Origin: UBA5189 sp040389445
Lineage (GTDB): Bacteria > Chloroflexota > Limnocylindria > Limnocylindrales > CSP1-4
Assembly (NCBI GenBank): GCA_040389445.1
Contig: JAZJZX010000012.1
Location: 1-64,000, forward strand
Direction of reading: 5' to 3'
DNA length: 64,000 bases
The position numbers and the translations under genes were made by a program. The notes beneath the pieces are model-generated. The model saw only the letters and a program-made list of their open reading frames with translations. It had not been told where the DNA came from and made no database searches. This document shows, piece after piece, positions 59,862-64,000 of the stretch; positions within the stretch are counted from its first letter, which is position 1; the number at the start of each line of letters is the position of its first letter.

Positions 59862-61117
59862 CCGTGCCGAGGGTCGAGGCCCGCCGGTCGTTCGCCAACC
59901 CTGCAGGTTCACCGGCACCGGCCGCCGCAGCGCTCCCCCGAACTGCCTGGATCGAGGTGGATCTCGAAGCCATTCGCGGCAACCTGGGCGTGATCCGGGC
60001 GCTCGCGGGTCCCCGCATGCCGGTCCTCCCGGTCGTCAAGGCTGATGCCTATGGCCACGGGGCGATCGAGGTCGCCCGGGCGCTCGCGGCGTCTGGCGCG
60101 AACGGATTCTGCGTGGCCACCATCGACGAGGCGCTGGTGCTCCGCAAAGCCGGGATACGCCGTCCGATCCTTGTCCTCTACCCGGTTCCCGGACCGTGGA
60201 TCCGCGAGGCTGTCCGCCGACGAATCACGATCACGGCCGGGGATCCGGTCCTGCTCTCGGCAACGTTCGCCGCCCTCGATGCCCGGCCTGCGGGCGGGCC
60301 CCTGCGGATTCAGCTCGAGGTCGAGACCGGCCTGGGGCGTGGCGGATTCATGGGTCCGGCGCTCGTGGAGGCGGCGCAGGCGGTCGAGGATGGATCGGCG
60401 ACTCGGCTGGACGGCTTGTGGACCCACCTGCAGGCTCCCGAGGATGAGGCGATCACGCGTCGCCAAATCGAACGGTTCGATCAAGCGGTGCTGGACCTCC
60501 GGGCCGCCGGCGTGCGGATGCCGCGTCGCCACGTCCGTGCCAGCGGGTCGCTGCTGTCCGACGGCGTGGAATCGTATGGTGCCGTCCGCCCGGGCCTGGC
60601 CGTCTACGGACTGGTTCCCGACGAGCTGGCCGGCGCAGCGCTGACACCGGAAGCAGCGGACCTGCGGCCGGCGCTGTCCCTGCTTGCCCGGCCGGTCCGG
60701 GTGGCGGACCTCCCGGCCGGGTGGGGCATCAGCTACGGACCGACCCATCGGACCGACGAACCAGCCCGGATCGCCACCCTGCCAATTGGGTATGGCGACG
60801 GCTGGTCCAGGGCCCTGTCCAACCGTGCTGAGGCGCTGGTTCGCGGCAACCGCGTTCCGCTGGTCGGCAACGTGGCGATGGATGCCGTCATGGCCGATGT
60901 GTCGGCCGTGCCAGGGACGCCCGTATCGGTGGAGGACGAGTTCGTGCTCATCGGGAGCCAGGGCGACGAGGTCATCACCGTCGCCGATGTTGCGCGGGCT
61001 CGCGGCACGAACTCATGGGAAGTCGTGACAGGTCTGGCCCGACGTCTGCCCCGGGTGTACCATGCCGCGTCCGGGCCGCTGGTGGTCCGCACGCTCCTGT
61101 CGGGAGGGTACGGATGA
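59858..61117 (+). CDS. alr: Alanine racemase
   Basis: The 419-aa PLP enzyme makes D-alanine for peptidoglycan. Lys61 in VVKADAYGHG is the PLP lysine; the catalytic Tyr is in WGISYGPTHR near 292, and LPIGYGDGWSRALSN and GNVAMDAVMADV follow. The usual CMDQ reads AMDAV. About 28 non-conserved residues precede the family start at WIEVDLEAIRGN. GTG at 59858 with GGAGGA directly upstream overlaps nnrD. Its stop overlaps the macro-domain gene (ATGA), so the whole acpS-to-macro run should be one transcript. Confidence 0.95.
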   Translation: MTVPRVEARRSFANPAGSPAPAAAALPRTAWIEVDLEAIRGNLGVIRALAGPRMPVLPVVKADAYGHGAIEVARALAASGANGFCVATIDEALVLRKAGIRRPILVLYPVPGPWIREAVRRRITITAGDPVLLSATFAALDARPAGGPLRIQLEVETGLGRGGFMGPALVEAAQAVEDGSATRLDGLWTHLQAPEDEAITRRQIERFDQAVLDLRAAGVRMPRRHVRASGSLLSDGVESYGAVRPGLAVYGLVPDELAGAALTPEAADLRPALSLLARPVRVADLPAGWGISYGPTHRTDEPARIATLPIGYGDGWSRALSNRAEALVRGNRVPLVGNVAMDAVMADVSAVPGTPVSVEDEFVLIGSQGDEVITVADVARARGTNSWEVVTGLARRLPRVYHAASGPLVVRTLLSGGYG

Positions 61118-61683
61118 CGCACCTGGAACTCTGGAATGGGGACATCTGCGTCCTCGAGGTGGACGCGATCGTGAACCCGGCCAGCCCCGCGCTCTGGATG
61201 TCGACCGGTGTCGGCGGCGCATTGAAACGTGCCGGTGGCGACGCGATTGAATTCGCCGCCGTGCGTCAGGGACCCATTTCGGTCGGTTCTGCCGTGGTGA
61301 CGGAAGCCGGGACCCTCGCCGCGAAGGCCGTCATTCATGCCGTTTCTCTCGACCACGACCGCCGTACCTCCGCGTGGGCGATCGAGGCTGCCGTTCGGAG
61401 CGCGATGGCATGCGCCCGCGAACTCAGGGTGGCCAGCATCGCCTTTCCGGCGCTCGGAACCGGGCTCGGCGGGTTCCCGCTGGCGCAGGCCGCCGAAATC
61501 ACGGTGAGGACGCTGCGCGAGGAGCTCGTCGACGAGGCCGGGATCGAGCACGTCATCCTCGCCCTGCGCGGAACCGAGGCATATCGCGCCTTCGAACTGG
61601 CAGTCGAGGACGAGAGCGCGGTCGAGCACCGGGCCACGCTTGCAACGCCGGTCCGTCCTCGCGATCCGGGTGCCGGTCGATGA
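61114..61683 (+). CDS. Macro-domain protein
   Basis: The 189-aa protein holds one macro domain (about 1-165): the first ADP-ribose loop is GDICVLEVDAIVNPASPALW with STGVGGALKRAGG, then AGTLAAKAVIHAV, and the second loop IAFPALGTGLGGFPLAQAAE. The Asn of the NxAS/NAAN motif is kept, but the GGGVD Asp of MacroD-type hydrolases is replaced, which resembles the binding type (Af1521-like). Ligands of the family are ADP-ribose and its derivatives; deacetylase or hydrolase activity is uncertain. ATG at 61114 overlaps alr, and the stop overlaps the next gene, both by 4 nt. About 25 basic residues follow the domain. Confidence 0.85.
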   Translation: MTHLELWNGDICVLEVDAIVNPASPALWMSTGVGGALKRAGGDAIEFAAVRQGPISVGSAVVTEAGTLAAKAVIHAVSLDHDRRTSAWAIEAAVRSAMACARELRVASIAFPALGTGLGGFPLAQAAEITVRTLREELVDEAGIEHVILALRGTEAYRAFELAVEDESAVEHRATLATPVRPRDPGAGR

Positions 61684-61976
61684 CGCCCTTGGGACCGGGT
61701 GAACTCCCCGACGATCAGCGAGAGGAGCTCGTGGAGCAGGTGGCCCGCGAGATCCAGCTCCGCGGCCTGACCACGTCGGCCGTGCACTTCCTCCATGCGA
61801 GCCGGCCGTACCGACCCCTCGGCGCGAATGCGATGCTCTTCTTCGACCCGGTGCTTCGCAGCCTGTTCGGAGGTGAGATGGCCGGCGCGAGCGCGATCCT
61901 GGCCGATGAGGACGGGATCGAGCAGTTGATCGACCGCCTCGAGGAACTCGACGAAGAGATCACCTGGGACGCATGA
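61680..61976 (+). CDS. Small acidic protein of unknown function
   Basis: The 98-aa protein is not one I recognise. It has an N-terminal helix (LPDDQREELVEQVAREIQLR), a central less polar stretch with AVHFLHASRPYRPLGANAML and FFDPVLRSLFGG, and an acidic C-terminal helix (EDGIEQLIDRLEELDEEITW). No Cys, membrane helix or signal peptide. ATG at 61680 overlaps the macro gene by 4 nt (ATGA), which supports it as real and coupled. It may be a partner or regulator of the macro protein. Confidence 0.7.
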   Translation: MTPLGPGELPDDQREELVEQVAREIQLRGLTTSAVHFLHASRPYRPLGANAMLFFDPVLRSLFGGEMAGASAILADEDGIEQLIDRLEELDEEITWDA

Positions 61977-62015
61977 GGGTCGGTGCCATCGCGACGCCCG
62001 TCGGCCCGCGCCCGG

Positions 62016-62021
62016 TAGCAT
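62016..62021 (+). promoter_or_regulatory. putative -10 of the MutL-like gene (leaderless)
   Basis: TAGCAT is 6 nt before the GTG at 62028, placing the start of transcription at the start codon. No -35 is recognised. A short GAAGG lies too close to the start to serve as a ribosome-binding site. Confidence 0.35.
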
Positions 62022-62027
62022 GAAGGC

Positions 62028-63668
62028 GTGAGCCGGGCACCCAGGACCCTCGCGGTCATCGACGCAGGTGGAGCAACCACCTCGGTCAGCCTGCTCGCAC
62101 GCATCGACGAGCGCTGGCGCCTCACCGGAACGCTGGCCGGACCCGCAGGAATCCCCGAGGCAGCGCTGATGTCCACCCTCGCCGAGCGTGTTCGCACGGC
62201 AGATGCGGGGCTCGGCGGCTGGCCTGAGTTTCAGGACGACGCGCTCGCTACCATGCCCACGCTGGCAGCCCGGAGCCGTCGCCCGGGGATGCTCCTGCTC
62301 CTCGGTGCGTCGCGCCGGATCGTGGGAGACCTCGAGACCGAGGCCGTTCGGACGGGCTGGAGATTCATCTCGGCATCCACGGAATCCCATGACCCGCGCG
62401 AGATGACGGCCCTGGCGCTCGACCCCGACGTCGACGTGGTGCTGATCGGGGCGGGCGATCCGCCGGGCCCGGACGAGCGCGCCGCGCTGGATGATCTCGC
62501 CGCCCTGGGAGCGTCCGTCGCACGTCGTCGACCGGATCTCCGCGTGCTCGTCGGCGGACCAATTCGCGCTCGGAGGAGCTGGGGGGAGGCGCTCGGCGAC
62601 GAGCCTGAGGGTTCTCCTCGCATCATCGATGCGCCGCCGGTTGCGGGAAGCCGGAGCGGGAGTCACGCCCTGCGTGCCGCCCTCGAGACACTGCGACAGG
62701 ATCCCGCGGACGGGCGGAGCGGCCTCAAGGCTGCTGCGGCGTCTCTCGCCGACCTCCTCGATCTGCGCGTCGAACTGCTCGAGGTCGGATTTGACGGCGG
62801 CGCCCGATTCCTTGCCGAGCCGGGTGCCGCGGGCGGTGGGCCGACCTGCCGAGGCATCGTCACCGCCCAGGGGTCGCTGGTTCCGCCGGAGCCCGACGAT
62901 GATTCCGTCGATTCCGTCCTCGCCTGGACGACCGGCAGCCTTGACCGGCACCGGATGAGTGACCGGCTGCGCGACCTTCGCCGACGACCATGGGTCGATG
63001 GAGCCGGCGACGGCGCGCGACTGCGGCTCGCTGCCGCGAGTGCCGCCCTCGCTCGACTCGCGGCATTGACTCCGGAACTGACGGCCCGCCCGCCGGCAGA
63101 TCTGACGGTGATCACAGGGGGCGCGTTCGCCACGGCGCCGGCGTCGGCCATGGTCCTCGCCGTCGCGGACACGGTGCGCCGGACCGGGTCAACCCAGCTG
63201 GCCTGGGACCATGCCCGGCTTCTGGGCCCCATCGGCACCATCGAGGACGCGGACGAGCGACGATCGCTGCTTGCCGACCTGGTGCGCGATGCGCTGGTTC
63301 CGCTGGGAACTCTCGTCATTGCCGGGGGTGTCGGCGGCGCTCCCGGCAGTCGTCGGCGCGCACGCGCCCGGAGCGGCCGGATGATGCTCGAGGTCGCCGG
63401 CACGACCACGCCGCGGGATCTGGAAGCAGGTGAACTCGTGTTCATCGATCTGCCCGCCGGCGAGATCGTCGCAGCACGGCTCGAGTTCTCCGAGATCGTG
63501 CGACTCGGCAAGCGGACCCGGAGCGTCACGGTCCCGGTGACCGGTGGCCTGGGCGGCCTGATCATCGACCTGCGCGACGTTCCGTTGAATCTTCCGGAGC
63601 GCCGGGACAGACGGCGCTCGCGCCTGGCGGAGTGGGGGGCGCAGGCCTGGCCGCGCGACGATCGATGA
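62028..63668 (+). CDS. MutL-like (glutamate mutase-associated) protein, acetate kinase/Hsp70 fold
   Basis: The 546-aa protein resembles the MutL family named after the gene next to coenzyme-B12 glutamate mutase. Family-like features are an N-terminal phosphate-binding strand (LAVIDAGGATTSVSLLARID), a central VDVVLIGAGDPPGPDERAAL region, a second phosphate-like loop VITGGAFATAPASAMVLAV near 363, and LLGPIGTIEDADERRSLLAD followed by LGTLVIAGGVGG. It may be an ATPase that reactivates an enzyme. No mutase genes lie in the window, so that link is untested. GTG at 62028. The stop overlaps the next gene by 4 nt. Confidence 0.7.
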   Translation: MSRAPRTLAVIDAGGATTSVSLLARIDERWRLTGTLAGPAGIPEAALMSTLAERVRTADAGLGGWPEFQDDALATMPTLAARSRRPGMLLLLGASRRIVGDLETEAVRTGWRFISASTESHDPREMTALALDPDVDVVLIGAGDPPGPDERAALDDLAALGASVARRRPDLRVLVGGPIRARRSWGEALGDEPEGSPRIIDAPPVAGSRSGSHALRAALETLRQDPADGRSGLKAAAASLADLLDLRVELLEVGFDGGARFLAEPGAAGGGPTCRGIVTAQGSLVPPEPDDDSVDSVLAWTTGSLDRHRMSDRLRDLRRRPWVDGAGDGARLRLAAASAALARLAALTPELTARPPADLTVITGGAFATAPASAMVLAVADTVRRTGSTQLAWDHARLLGPIGTIEDADERRSLLADLVRDALVPLGTLVIAGGVGGAPGSRRRARARSGRMMLEVAGTTTPRDLEAGELVFIDLPAGEIVAARLEFSEIVRLGKRTRSVTVPVTGGLGGLIIDLRDVPLNLPERRDRRRSRLAEWGAQAWPRDDR

Positions 63669-64000
63669 CCAACGGACATGCCCTGCCGGGCCTGGACCTC
63701 GTGCGGCTGCGGACGGTGACGGTCGGTGGCGTCGAGGCGTGGTTTCCTCTGCAGCCCGGCGATCGCGAACTCGCGAGCGTCGGCGAAACGGTGGTTCCGG
63801 GTGCCCCACTGGGTGAACGCCTCCGCGACCCCAGGACCGAAGTCGCCGTCGGACCGACCGGCGCCGACGGCGTCCCGGGGGCATGGTGGCAGGGCCAGTC
63901 CGTACGACGACCGCGATCCGGTCGGACGGTGCAGGGCGAGCTCCTCTTCCGGAGCGGTGGAAGGTGGCGGATTGCCGCCGGAGACCCGGCCGAGCCGCTC
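63665..64000 (+). CDS. Start of an unknown protein, cut by the window end
   Basis: At least 112 codons are open from ATG 63665 to the window edge. The protein begins MTNGHALPGLDLVRLRTVTV and continues with VGGVEAWFPLQPGDRELASV, GETVVPGAPLGERLRDPRTE. The last stretch resembles beta-rich biotinyl/lipoyl-like hairpins only in general style. The ATG overlaps the MutL-like stop (ATGA), so the two should be coupled. I do not recognise a family from this fragment. Confidence 0.6.
   Translation, partial: MTNGHALPGLDLVRLRTVTVGGVEAWFPLQPGDRELASVGETVVPGAPLGERLRDPRTEVAVGPTGADGVPGAWWQGQSVRRPRSGRTVQGELLFRSGGRWRIAAGDPAEPL

Overview
The window is one continuous housekeeping region of a high-GC bacterium (about two thirds G+C), almost entirely coding on the plus strand. 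A run of exactly 100 N in the S1 gene shows it is a draft or metagenome contig. Gene content points to a Chloroflexota-type, Gram-positive-like organism, perhaps near Limnocylindria; this placement is inference from content and style, not from a tree. The supporting points are a four-domain S1 protein, an IspD-IspF fusion, a YacL-type PIN/TRAM protein, a CdaA-CdaR-GlmM-GlmS locus, zinc-binding forms of S4, S14, L33 and L36, a MutL-like protein, and no outer-membrane genes.

Layout. 1-1238: 3' part of a 23S rRNA gene, then 5S rRNA. 1343-5383: a LysM membrane protein, the repair glycosylase Fpg (the only minus-strand gene) and the S1 gene, which carries the assembly gap inside a Glu-Pro-Ala repeat. 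5614-15006: clpC, radA, yacL-like, ispDF, cysS and rlmB, in the same relative order as in Bacillus subtilis but without disA, gltX, cysE and sigH. 15073-17582: two tRNA-Thr genes, tuf copy 1, rpmG, tRNA-Trp, secE, nusG. 17738-28843: rplKAJL and rpoBC. 29100-33326: rpsL, rpsG, fusA, tuf copy 2. 33330-48953: the S10, spc and alpha ribosomal clusters fused into one run from rpsJ to rplQ, with secY, adk, map and infA inside. 49010-50616: truA, rplM, rpsI. 50634-52588: argF and a TPR protein. 52681-61117: cdaA, cdaR, glmM, glmS, acpS, nnrD, alr. 61114-64000: a macro-domain protein, a small unknown protein, a MutL-like ATPase-fold protein and the start of an unknown gene.

How it works together. Most of the window makes the translation and transcription machinery. 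Many neighbouring genes overlap by 1 to 11 bases or are only a few bases apart, so translational coupling is expected. The last block joins c-di-AMP synthesis (CdaA/CdaR) to UDP-GlcNAc precursor supply (GlmM/GlmS), carrier-protein activation (AcpS), NAD(P)HX repair (NnrD) and D-alanine supply (Alr), so signalling sits beside cell-wall precursor synthesis.

The clearest unexplained signals are four. First, a hairpin-bearing intergenic repeat occurs three times between ribosomal or RNA polymerase genes. Second, a recurrent extended -10 promoter (TGCTAnnnT) is present, and several -10 elements lie only 6 to 10 bases from a start codon, implying leaderless mRNAs. Third, the S1 tail repeat contains the assembly gap and a probable one-base frameshift. 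Fourth, the macro-domain/MutL-like module after alr has no obvious function.
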